NCBI GenBank assembly: GCA_023406965.1
Contig: JAEXTI010000075.1
Location: 1 to 5,868 of the forward strand
Length of the DNA stretch: 5,868 nt
From: Chloroflexota bacterium
GTDB lineage: Bacteria > Chloroflexota > Anaerolineae > Anaerolineales > Anaerolineaceae
Reading direction: 5' to 3'
Shown here: positions 1 to 5,184 of the stretch, piece by piece
How the letters are laid out: each line of letters starts with the position of its first letter
Numbering within the stretch: the first letter of the stretch is position 1
The notes under the pieces: generated by a model
What the model saw: the letters and a program-made list of their open reading frames with translations, nothing else
What the model was told of the DNA's origin: nothing
Databases searched by the model: none
Translations under genes and position numbers: made by a program

Positions 1-34
1 TCCCCGCCGTAGGGCAACCTTGCGCCAACAGGTT

Positions 35-40
35 TATAAT
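35..40 (+). promoter_or_regulatory. Possible -10 box for the serine hydrolase gene
   Basis: A perfect TATAAT lies 51 bases before the chosen ATG. At the expected 16-18 base spacing upstream there is only GGGCAA or AGGGCA, a poor match to TTGACA, and there is no extended -10 TG. It is the best promoter candidate before this gene, but real promoter elements could lie left of the window. Confidence 0.35.
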
Positions 41-79
41 CTCCTTTGGGTGACCTTCACCCTTTATAGTCCATTACCC

Positions 80-84
80 GGAGA
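80..84 (+). promoter_or_regulatory. Shine-Dalgarno that sets the start of the serine hydrolase
   Basis: GGAGA sits seven bases before the ATG at 92, which is good spacing. It supports that ATG over the in-frame TTG at 20. Starting at 20 would put 24 extra residues in front of a clean lipoprotein signal peptide. Confidence 0.75.
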
Positions 85-91
85 TACCCCC

Positions 92-1150
92 ATGACCCGC
101 ACCCTCTCCCTCCTTCTCCTCCTTGCGCTCCTTTGCGCCTGCGCGCCCACAACCTTTTCCGCTGTCCCCGCCGCCCCGGTCGTCAAAGGCGAGCGCATCT
201 GGCCCACTCTGGGCTGGCCCACCTCCACCCCAGAAGAACAAGGCCTCGATTCCGCTCGCCTCGATCGCGCCGCCCAACGCGCCGAGAAAATGGGCATCGC
301 CAGCCTGCTGGTCTTCCGTCACGGCTACCTGGTGCATGAAAACTACTTTGCCAAAACCAAAGCCAGCACACGCTTCTCCATGTACTCCGTGACCAAAAGC
401 TTCACCAGCACGCTCGCCGGCATCGCGGTCGATCAAGGTTATATCACTAACATCGACACCCCTGTCCGCGACGCGCTGCCCAACCTGGTGGTCAATACCA
501 CCTCCCCTGAAAAGGATCAGATGACCCTCCGCCACCTGCTTACCATGACTTCCGGGCTCGACTGGGAAGAAGGTGATCCCGTCTACCGCGCCATGTACGC
601 CAGCAAGAATTGGGTCAATTACGTGATGGACACCCCCATGAGCGAAAAGCCGGGCAGCAAATTCCTTTATTGCTCTGGTTGCTCTCACCTTCTCTCCGCT
701 GCCGTCCATCAGGCAGTCAAAAACGATCTACCCTCTTTCGCAGAGCTAAACCTTTTTGGCCCCCTTGGAATCACCGACTACTACTGGGAAGACGACGCCC
801 AGGGCATTCCCATCGGCGGGTGGGGCCTCAACCTCACCGCGCGCGATATGGCTAAACTGGGCTATCTTTATCTCAACAAAGGCCAGTGGAACGGCATGCA
901 AATCGTCTCTGAAGCCTGGATTAAAGCCGCCACGAAAACTCAAGTCGAAACCGGTGACAACGTGGGCTATGGCTACCAGTGGTGGGTCGACAATGATTTT
1001 GATGCCTATTACGCCTCAGGTCGCTACGGCCAGTTTATCTATGTCGTTCCCCGCCTGGATATGATCGTCGTCACCACCACCCTCCCGCCCAAAGATACAT
1101 GGGGCATCAGCCTCATCCACGACGAAATCATCCCCGCTGTTATTGATTAA
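92..1150 (+). CDS. Serine hydrolase, class C beta-lactamase family (NylB-like), predicted lipoprotein
   Basis: This 352-aa protein belongs to the serine beta-lactamase/penicillin-binding-protein fold (PF00144 type), which includes class C beta-lactamases, esterases and 6-aminohexanoate-dimer hydrolases. Residues 1-17 form a signal peptide with a Leu-rich core. Its LCAC lipobox suggests cleavage before Cys17, so the enzyme is probably exported and lipid-anchored. The catalytic SxxK motif is S99-V-T-K102, in the context MYSVTKSFTS typical of NylB-like proteins. The second motif is Y193-C-S195, inside YCSGCSHLLS. The third (KTG-equivalent) region is probably GRYGQ at 310-314, before a VVPRLDMIVV strand. 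The GWGLNLTARDMAKLGYLYL block near 243-261 is also characteristic of the family. The start is chosen from the Shine-Dalgarno and signal peptide. The gene is monocistronic here and convergent with rnz. The family assignment is secure, but the substrate cannot be read from sequence; amide, ester or peptide hydrolysis is possible, and beta-lactam resistance should not be assumed. Confidence 0.9.
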   Translation: MTRTLSLLLLLALLCACAPTTFSAVPAAPVVKGERIWPTLGWPTSTPEEQGLDSARLDRAAQRAEKMGIASLLVFRHGYLVHENYFAKTKASTRFSMYSVTKSFTSTLAGIAVDQGYITNIDTPVRDALPNLVVNTTSPEKDQMTLRHLLTMTSGLDWEEGDPVYRAMYASKNWVNYVMDTPMSEKPGSKFLYCSGCSHLLSAAVHQAVKNDLPSFAELNLFGPLGITDYYWEDDAQGIPIGGWGLNLTARDMAKLGYLYLNKGQWNGMQIVSEAWIKAATKTQVETGDNVGYGYQWWVDNDFDAYYASGRYGQFIYVVPRLDMIVVTTTLPPKDTWGISLIHDEIIPAVID

Positions 1151-1158
1151 CTTACCCA

Positions 1159-1203
1159 TTAATAGACTGAGCGGGTGATTTGGTCACCCGCTCAGTCTAT
1201 TAA
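1159..1203. terminator. Bidirectional intrinsic terminator (perfect 20-bp hairpin)
   Basis: Two perfectly complementary 20-base arms (1159-1178 and 1184-1203) flank a five-base TTTGG loop. The loop-proximal half is GC-rich (GCGGGTGA/TCACCCGC) and the base is AT-rich (TTAATAG/CTATTAA). It starts eight bases after the serine hydrolase stop and lies two bases beyond the rnz stop, so it sits exactly between two convergent genes. In the plus direction it is followed by a T-rich but interrupted tract (ATTTATTCTTCTT). In the minus direction there is no U-run beyond the AT-rich stem end, so termination that way may be weaker or may rely on stem strength. Confidence 0.75.
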
Positions 1204-1205
1204 AT

Positions 1206-2132
1206 TTATTCTTCTTCCGCCCGTTTGATGGTGAACGTATCAAAATCTCGCGCCACCACCGCCTCGGGGAACACCGCCTGCGCCTCCGCTTGAATATCCT
1301 TCTCCCGGTAGCGCCGTGACACGTGCGTCAGCATCAGCTTCTTCACATTGGCCTTCACCGCCAACTCGGCAGCCATGCGCGCCGTCAGATGCGAGAACTG
1401 CCGCGCCATGTCGCGCTCCTCTTCCAGGTAGGTAGATTCAATCACCAGCCCGTCGGCGTTCTGTGCCATGCTCATCAAACTGTCGGTATCCCCGGTATCG
1501 CCCACATGTACCAAGCGTGTGCCGGTGCGCAGCGGGCCCAGCACTTCCTCCGGGTCAATCATTCGCCCGTCCGGCAGTGTCACCGCCTTCCCCGCCACCA
1601 GGTCGCGCCGCCAGGGTCCTTGCGGAATGTCCAACGCATCGGCCTTTTCCGGCAGGAAGGGCCGCCGCGACTTCTCCTGAAACAGGTATCCCAGGCTTTC
1701 TGACGCGCGGTGCTTCACCGGAAAAGCCGTCACCGTGAAGTCATCCGCTTCAAAGAACGTCCCAGGTGTTACCGGCAGCAAATCCAGCGGCATGGGCGGC
1801 GTCGCCCCCCGCAGAACCACCTTGGTCAGCAGATCATCGATCCGTTCCAACGCCGAGCGTGGCCCGTGAATGCTCAAATGGTCAATCGACTCCCAGCGCA
1901 TGAAAGTGGAAAGCAACCCCGCCAGCCCCAGGATATGATCCAGGTGTCCGTGGGTAATCAGGATATGGTTCAGGTTGCGAAAGCCAATCCCAGCCTGCAA
2001 AATCTGCCGCTGCGTGCCCTCGCCGCAATCCACCAGGAAACGAAACTCATCGTGCTTGATGACCTGAGCCGCTAATCCTCGCCTCACCGAAGGCGCCGAC
2101 GCCGAAGTGCCTAGGAAGATGATCTCGAACAA
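1206..2132 (-). CDS. rnz: Ribonuclease Z (tRNA 3'-end endonuclease)
   Basis: This 308-aa metallo-beta-lactamase-fold enzyme cuts tRNA precursors after the discriminator base to make 3' ends ready for CCA addition. Its length nearly equals Bacillus subtilis RNase Z (307 aa). The zinc ligands fall almost at the same numbers: H61-G-H63-L-D65-H66 (THxHxDH motif), H141 in VKHRASESLGY, D212 in VGDTGDT, H248 in SHLTA, and H270 in LTHVSRRY. A flexible-arm (exosite) region with the Gly-Pro motif lies near 169-180 (IPQGPWRRDLVA). The N-terminus MFEIIFLGTSASAPS is typical, and its first codon is TTG. No ATG start is available without losing this conserved strand. The TTG follows the phosphorylase TAA stop after one base and has no good Shine-Dalgarno (only GGACG about 13 bases upstream). 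Translation therefore probably depends on coupling to glgP. Identification is strong. Confidence 0.95.
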   Translation of the reverse strand: MFEIIFLGTSASAPSVRRGLAAQVIKHDEFRFLVDCGEGTQRQILQAGIGFRNLNHILITHGHLDHILGLAGLLSTFMRWESIDHLSIHGPRSALERIDDLLTKVVLRGATPPMPLDLLPVTPGTFFEADDFTVTAFPVKHRASESLGYLFQEKSRRPFLPEKADALDIPQGPWRRDLVAGKAVTLPDGRMIDPEEVLGPLRTGTRLVHVGDTGDTDSLMSMAQNADGLVIESTYLEEERDMARQFSHLTARMAAELAVKANVKKLMLTHVSRRYREKDIQAEAQAVFPEAVVARDFDTFTIKRAEEE

Positions 2133-2133
2133 G

Positions 2134-4287
2134 TTATTCTTCGTCCGTCTTATCCGGGAAATAAGCCTGACCGAGATACTCGGTCAGCATCCGCCGGGTG
2201 CTAAATTGGGGCGCTAATGTGCGGATCGACTCCTTCATCTTGTTCAGCCAACCATGCGGCAGTCCGTCCATCGACCGTTTATCATAATACAGCGGCACAA
2301 TTTCGTTTTCCAGCGTGTCATACAGGCTGCGCGAGTCGGCATCATCCTGCGCGTTCTGATCGTGGTATTCGCGCTCTTCGCCAATAGACCAGCCATTATC
2401 GCCATTGAAACCCTCGCGCCACCAGCCATCCAAAACCGAGAAGTTCAATGCGCCGTTCATCGCCGCCTTCATTCCCGATGTCCCCGAGGCCTCGTTCGGG
2501 CGCCGCGGCGTGTTCATCCACACGTCCACGCCCTGAACCAGCAGCCGGGCCATGTTCATGTCATAATCTTCCAGGAATACCAACCGCCCGCCCGAGCGTG
2601 CATCTTTCACCGCCCGGTACACTTGCTGAATGACCATCTTGCCAGGCTCGTCGGCGGGGTGTGCCTTGCCTGCGAAGATAATCTGCACAGGCATCTGCTC
2701 GTTAGTCACCAACCGGATCAGCCGGTCAATGTCACGCATCATCAGATTCGCCCGCTTATAAGTGGCGAAACGCCGCGCAAAACCAATCGTCAGCGAGTAC
2801 GGCTCTAGCAGCACGCCCCCCGCCACAACTTGCACAGGGTGCGCTGAACCCGTCACCCATTGGCGGCGGGCGCGTTCCATCGCATAATTAACCAGCTTAT
2901 TCTTCAAATGGCGTTTTACCGCCCACAACTCACTGTCCGGAACATTCTCAATCTGCGACCACATTTCCAGGTCATCGATGGTTTCCATCCACCCCTGCCC
3001 CAGGTAGCGGTCGAACAACATGCGCAGCCGTCGCGCCATCCAGGTGGGCGCATGAACGCCGTTGGTGATGTGCGTAATCGGCACATCGTTCACCTTGCGC
3101 TCCGGCCACAGCTTATTCCACATGGCCCGAGAAACCTCTCCGTGCAATTCTGAAACGCCGTTCGATCTCGTCGAGAAGCGCAGCGCCAGAACCGGCATGC
3201 TGAAAGTCTCGCCCCAATTCTGCTGGTTGCGCGCCAGGTCAATGAACTCGTCGCGGCTCAGTTTCAACTCTTCCCAGATGTGCGGCAGATATTTGTCAAT
3301 CAGCCACAGCGGGAACTCATCATTGCCTGCGGGCACGGGAGTGTGCGTTGTGAAGACGTTGCTCGCGCGCACCTTTTGCTTGGCGGTCTCGAAATCCAAT
3401 CCTTCGCCCATATACTCGCGCATCCGCTGTAAAACCAGGAATGCCGAATGACCTTCGTTCATGTGCCAGAGGGTCGGGTCAATTCCCAAATGCCGCAGCG
3501 CTCGCACGCCGCCAATCCCCAGCAGAATCTCTTGCGAAATGCGCACTTCGGGATCACTGCTATACAAGCGCGCCGTCAGCGAGCGGTCAGCCGGATTATT
3601 GTCATCGATATCCGTATCCAGTAGATACAAAGAGATGCGCCCTACGCGCACTTCCAAAATCCGCGCGCTCACCTTGCGCCCCGCCAGCGTCACTGAAATG
3701 GTCAGCGGCTTCCCGTCCGGCGTAGCCAACGGCACGACCGGCAAATCGGCGTAATTCAACAAAAAGTTGCGCGTTTCCTGCCAGCCGTCCTCGGTAATTT
3801 TTTGAGAGAAGTACCCCTGGGTGTAATAGAAACCAATCCCCACCAGGGGCAACCCCATATCGCTGGCTTCCTTCAGGTGATCTCCCGAAAGAATGCCCAA
3901 CCCGCCCGCATAAACAGGCAGCGACTCATGCAATCCAAACTCAAAAGATAAGTACGCGATTATTTCTTTGTCACGTTTCGGGTAGTGCGCCTTGAACCAG
4001 GGAGTTTCCTCCGACATATACGCATCAAACTCACGCATCACCCGGTCATAAAGGTCCAGGAAATAGCGATCATTCGTCACCGCATTCAACTGCGGGCGCT
4101 CCACCTTGCGCAAAAACGCCACCGGGTTGTGATAAACTCGTTCCCACAAAGGCCGGTCAATTTGGATGAACAACCGCTGCGCATCCGGGTTCCAGATCCA
4201 CCACAGGTTATACGCCAGCTCGCCCAGCCGGGTGATCCTGCGGGGCAAGCTAAAGTTGTTCGGCGTCTCGCGGATGATATCTTTCAT
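2134..4287 (-). CDS. glgP: Alpha-glucan phosphorylase (GT35, PLP-dependent)
   Basis: This 717-aa cytoplasmic enzyme phosphorolyses alpha-1,4-glucans (glycogen or maltodextrin), releasing glucose-1-phosphate. Residues about 10-60 (RITRLGELAYNLWWIWNPDAQRLF) match the DUF3417 domain of the short alpha-glucan phosphorylase subfamily of Actinobacteria, Chloroflexi, Deinococci and archaea. Typical E. coli/mammalian enzymes run 800 aa or more. Conserved blocks in order are AGGLGILSGDHLKEASDMGLP (from 127), HMNEGHSAF (275-283), THTPVPAGND (314-323), ITNGVHAPTW (407-416) and the phosphate/substrate region GFARRFATYKRA (502-513). The PLP site is EASGTSGMKAAMNG, making K607 the Schiff-base lysine; the subfamily reads TSGMK where classical enzymes read TSNMK. 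The start is an ATG with AAGGAG seven bases upstream. A candidate promoter and a small leader stem-loop precede it. rnz follows one base after the stop. No other glycogen genes are visible in the window. Preference between glycogen, starch and maltodextrin cannot be decided. Confidence 0.95.
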   Translation of the reverse strand: MKDIIRETPNNFSLPRRITRLGELAYNLWWIWNPDAQRLFIQIDRPLWERVYHNPVAFLRKVERPQLNAVTNDRYFLDLYDRVMREFDAYMSEETPWFKAHYPKRDKEIIAYLSFEFGLHESLPVYAGGLGILSGDHLKEASDMGLPLVGIGFYYTQGYFSQKITEDGWQETRNFLLNYADLPVVPLATPDGKPLTISVTLAGRKVSARILEVRVGRISLYLLDTDIDDNNPADRSLTARLYSSDPEVRISQEILLGIGGVRALRHLGIDPTLWHMNEGHSAFLVLQRMREYMGEGLDFETAKQKVRASNVFTTHTPVPAGNDEFPLWLIDKYLPHIWEELKLSRDEFIDLARNQQNWGETFSMPVLALRFSTRSNGVSELHGEVSRAMWNKLWPERKVNDVPITHITNGVHAPTWMARRLRMLFDRYLGQGWMETIDDLEMWSQIENVPDSELWAVKRHLKNKLVNYAMERARRQWVTGSAHPVQVVAGGVLLEPYSLTIGFARRFATYKRANLMMRDIDRLIRLVTNEQMPVQIIFAGKAHPADEPGKMVIQQVYRAVKDARSGGRLVFLEDYDMNMARLLVQGVDVWMNTPRRPNEASGTSGMKAAMNGALNFSVLDGWWREGFNGDNGWSIGEEREYHDQNAQDDADSRSLYDTLENEIVPLYYDKRSMDGLPHGWLNKMKESIRTLAPQFSTRRMLTEYLGQAYFPDKTDEE

Positions 4288-4294
4288 TCACTTT

Positions 4295-4300
4295 CTCCTT
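4295..4300 (-). promoter_or_regulatory. Strong Shine-Dalgarno of glgP
   Basis: On the minus strand the sequence reads AAGGAG, seven bases before the glgP ATG at 4287. It fixes the start and indicates efficient initiation, in contrast to the downstream rnz, which has no good site. Confidence 0.85.
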
Positions 4301-4307
4301 CACTGAT

Positions 4308-4334
4308 TCCCCATCAATTAAAAATCATTGGGGA
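4308..4334 (-). promoter_or_regulatory. Small stem-loop in the glgP leader
   Basis: On the minus strand TCCCCA (4334-4329) can pair with TGGGGA (4313-4308) across a 15-base AT-rich loop. It lies seven bases before the glgP Shine-Dalgarno and inside the predicted 5' leader. It is a short six-pair stem, so it could be chance or a modest modulator of mRNA stability or initiation. Confidence 0.3.
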
Positions 4335-4352
4335 TGGCTCATTTGCTATTTG

Positions 4353-4381
4353 ATTATACTCACCCTAATATGGCGCTTCAT
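4353..4381 (-). promoter_or_regulatory. Candidate promoter for glgP-rnz
   Basis: A perfect TATAAT on the minus strand (4358-4353) lies 65 bases before the glgP ATG. At 17-base spacing the -35 position reads ATGAAG (4381-4376), only three matches to TTGACA. The surroundings are AT-rich (TTAATTAA just upstream). Transcription would start near 4346, giving a leader of about 60 bases. This is the best placed promoter for the two-gene unit, but the weak -35 suggests an activator or an alternative sigma preference. Confidence 0.5.
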
Positions 4382-4393
4382 TAATTAAACAGA

Positions 4394-4444
4394 GCAATTC
4401 GAGCGAATCACCGCGAAACTTCTGCGTGAGATTCGTTGAATTGC
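4394..4444. repeat. Imperfect 51-nt inverted repeat upstream of the glgP promoter
   Basis: GCAATTC (4394-4400) plus CGAATC (4404-4409) pair with GATTCG (4430-4435) plus GAATTGC (4438-4444). This gives 13 pairs interrupted by a GAG/TT internal loop. A further CGC/GCG pairing (4412-4414 with 4424-4426) can close the top. Read on the minus strand it is followed by TCTGTTTAATTAA, a weak T-tract, so it may be a late terminator of the methyltransferase-HD transcript. It could instead be a protein-binding site next to the glgP -35. Confidence 0.5.
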
Positions 4445-4454
4445 CTGCTCGATT

Positions 4455-4469
4455 GAATTTGCCAAATTC
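4455..4469. promoter_or_regulatory. 15-nt palindrome, possible operator
   Basis: GAATTTG-C-CAAATTC is a perfect seven-base inverted repeat around a single central base. The half site resembles the GAATTGC/GCAATTC arms of the neighbouring hairpin, and TTGAATTTGCC (4453-4463) is a near-copy of TTGAATTGCC (4436-4445). It lies about 75 bases upstream of the glgP -35 position, where an activator or repressor could bind. No regulator gene is present in the window. Confidence 0.35.
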
Positions 4470-4527
4470 CGTGCTTGCCCGTTTGATAAGGCTTGAGGGT
4501 GGGCATGTAGTTCTTTCTCACGGGCGG

Positions 4528-4533
4528 ATTATA
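4528..4533 (-). promoter_or_regulatory. Second TATAAT box, distal to glgP
   Basis: The minus strand reads GGTATAAT 60 bases after the HD hydrolase stop. No good -35 lies at 17 bases (AAGCGC); TGAAGC occurs at 19. If active it would give a long leader (about 235 bases) for glgP that includes the hairpin and palindrome. Confidence is low. Confidence 0.25.
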
Positions 4534-4593
4534 CCAAAAAACACCCTCCCGCGCTTCACAATCGCCTCCACCGCCTGCGACTTTGCAAATCTG

Positions 4594-5181
4594 TTATACC
4601 GCTTCAATTTCTGTCAGCAATGCCAGCAAACCTTCATAGGTGATAGATCGTCGCGCCGAAGCGAAAAATTCATCCATCTCCTCGGCGCCACCAGCCCGAT
4701 ACTGTGCTGCCTGCAAAGCCATCTCCAGCCGGTCCAATTGCCGCACCAGGCGCGCCTCGGGTGTGCTTCCCGCCTCAAACTCCTCCCACAGCGCCAGGAT
4801 ATCCTCTCCCCCAGCCAACTTGCCCGCCACGCGCTGCGCCGACTCGCGCTCCAGGCGCTGTTTCTCACCCGGCTCAACTCCATCCGCCGGGATCATATCC
4901 CCCGCGTAAATCTCGCCCACCTCATGCGCCAGAACCATGCGCAGCACCCGCTCGCGGTTCACCTCCTCGGTCAACCCCGCATCCATCACCAGCCAGGCCA
5001 GCCAGGTCATGCCAAAAATGTGCTCCGCCACCGACTCGCACTGCTCCCGAGGAATTCCCCGCCGCAGCCAGCCTTGCCTGTATAGACTCTTCAACTGGTT
5101 GAACTCAATCAGCGCCGTCAGCAGTGGTTGCCCCGAGAGTTTATCCAACAACTCCTTGGGCATCTCGGCTTTGCGTTCCAT
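4594..5181 (-). CDS. HD-domain phosphohydrolase, YfbR/HDDC2-like (HD changed to HE)
   Basis: This 195-aa protein matches the small HD-superfamily group containing the dNMP 5'-nucleotidase YfbR and HDDC2 (HD_3 type). An N-terminal helix with LKSLYRQGWLRRGIP (30-44) leads to ESVAEHIFG, whose H54 is the first metal ligand. The signature that normally reads HDxxE..xGD is here H86-E87-V-G-E90-I-Y-A-G-D95. The canonical metal-binding Asp is thus Glu, while E90 and D95 are kept. The late ligand is probably D150 in TPEARLVRQLDRLEMALQA, very typical of the family. Expected activity is metal-dependent phosphate hydrolysis on nucleotides, but the substrate is unproven. The ATG at 5181 is chosen because AAAGGA lies six bases upstream; an in-frame ATG seven codons in lacks such spacing. 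The gene is three bases from the methyltransferase stop, so the two are an operon. Family is secure; activity is uncertain. Confidence 0.88.
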   Translation of the reverse strand: MERKAEMPKELLDKLSGQPLLTALIEFNQLKSLYRQGWLRRGIPREQCESVAEHIFGMTWLAWLVMDAGLTEEVNRERVLRMVLAHEVGEIYAGDMIPADGVEPGEKQRLERESAQRVAGKLAGGEDILALWEEFEAGSTPEARLVRQLDRLEMALQAAQYRAGGAEEMDEFFASARRSITYEGLLALLTEIEAV

Positions 5182-5184
5182 TTC

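Larger units (their letters stand above)
4288..4593. other. Regulatory intergenic region upstream of glgP
   Basis: These 306 bases separate the HD hydrolase stop from the glgP start, both on the minus strand. The region is clearly more AT-rich than its flanks and I find no credible gene in it. It holds the glgP Shine-Dalgarno, a leader stem-loop, a candidate promoter, an imperfect 51-nt hairpin, a 15-nt palindrome and a second TATAAT box, each listed separately. I see no clear U-tailed terminator directly after the HD hydrolase gene, so some readthrough into glgP is possible. Confidence 0.7.

Noticed and set aside
20..91. N-terminal extension of the serine hydrolase from the TTG at 20
   Set aside because: It overlaps the TATAAT box, has no ribosome site, and would bury a proper lipoprotein signal peptide. 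The ATG at 92 has GGAGA at good spacing.
74..709. A 211-codon minus-strand open frame opposite the serine hydrolase
   Set aside because: It is Gly/Ala/His-rich, a typical shadow of GC-biased codons, and is antisense to a gene with clear SxxK and signal-peptide features.
92..1150. A true antibiotic-resistance AmpC beta-lactamase
   Set aside because: The NylB-like sequence context and the non-KTG third motif (GRYGQ) fit the broad beta-lactamase-related hydrolase family better, so a resistance role is not supported.
2254..2808. A 184-codon plus-strand open frame antisense to glgP
   Set aside because: It lies fully inside the conserved PLP-domain coding sequence. Its His/Arg/Pro-rich translation has no recognisable motif.
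4381..4388. TTAATTAA palindrome as a specific operator
   Set aside because: It is a short self-complementary AT word in an AT-rich promoter spacer and is likely by chance; no partner site was seen.
4534..4550. The minus-strand T-run after the HD hydrolase (GTGTTTTTTGG) as an intrinsic terminator
   Set aside because: The bases before the T-run are G-rich with few complementary C residues, so no stable hairpin could be drawn.
4426..5085. A 219-codon plus-strand open frame across the HD hydrolase gene and the intergenic region
   Set aside because: It is antisense to a well-supported HD-domain gene, has low-complexity Pro/His/Gln/Arg-rich composition with no family resemblance, and shows no Shine-Dalgarno or promoter.
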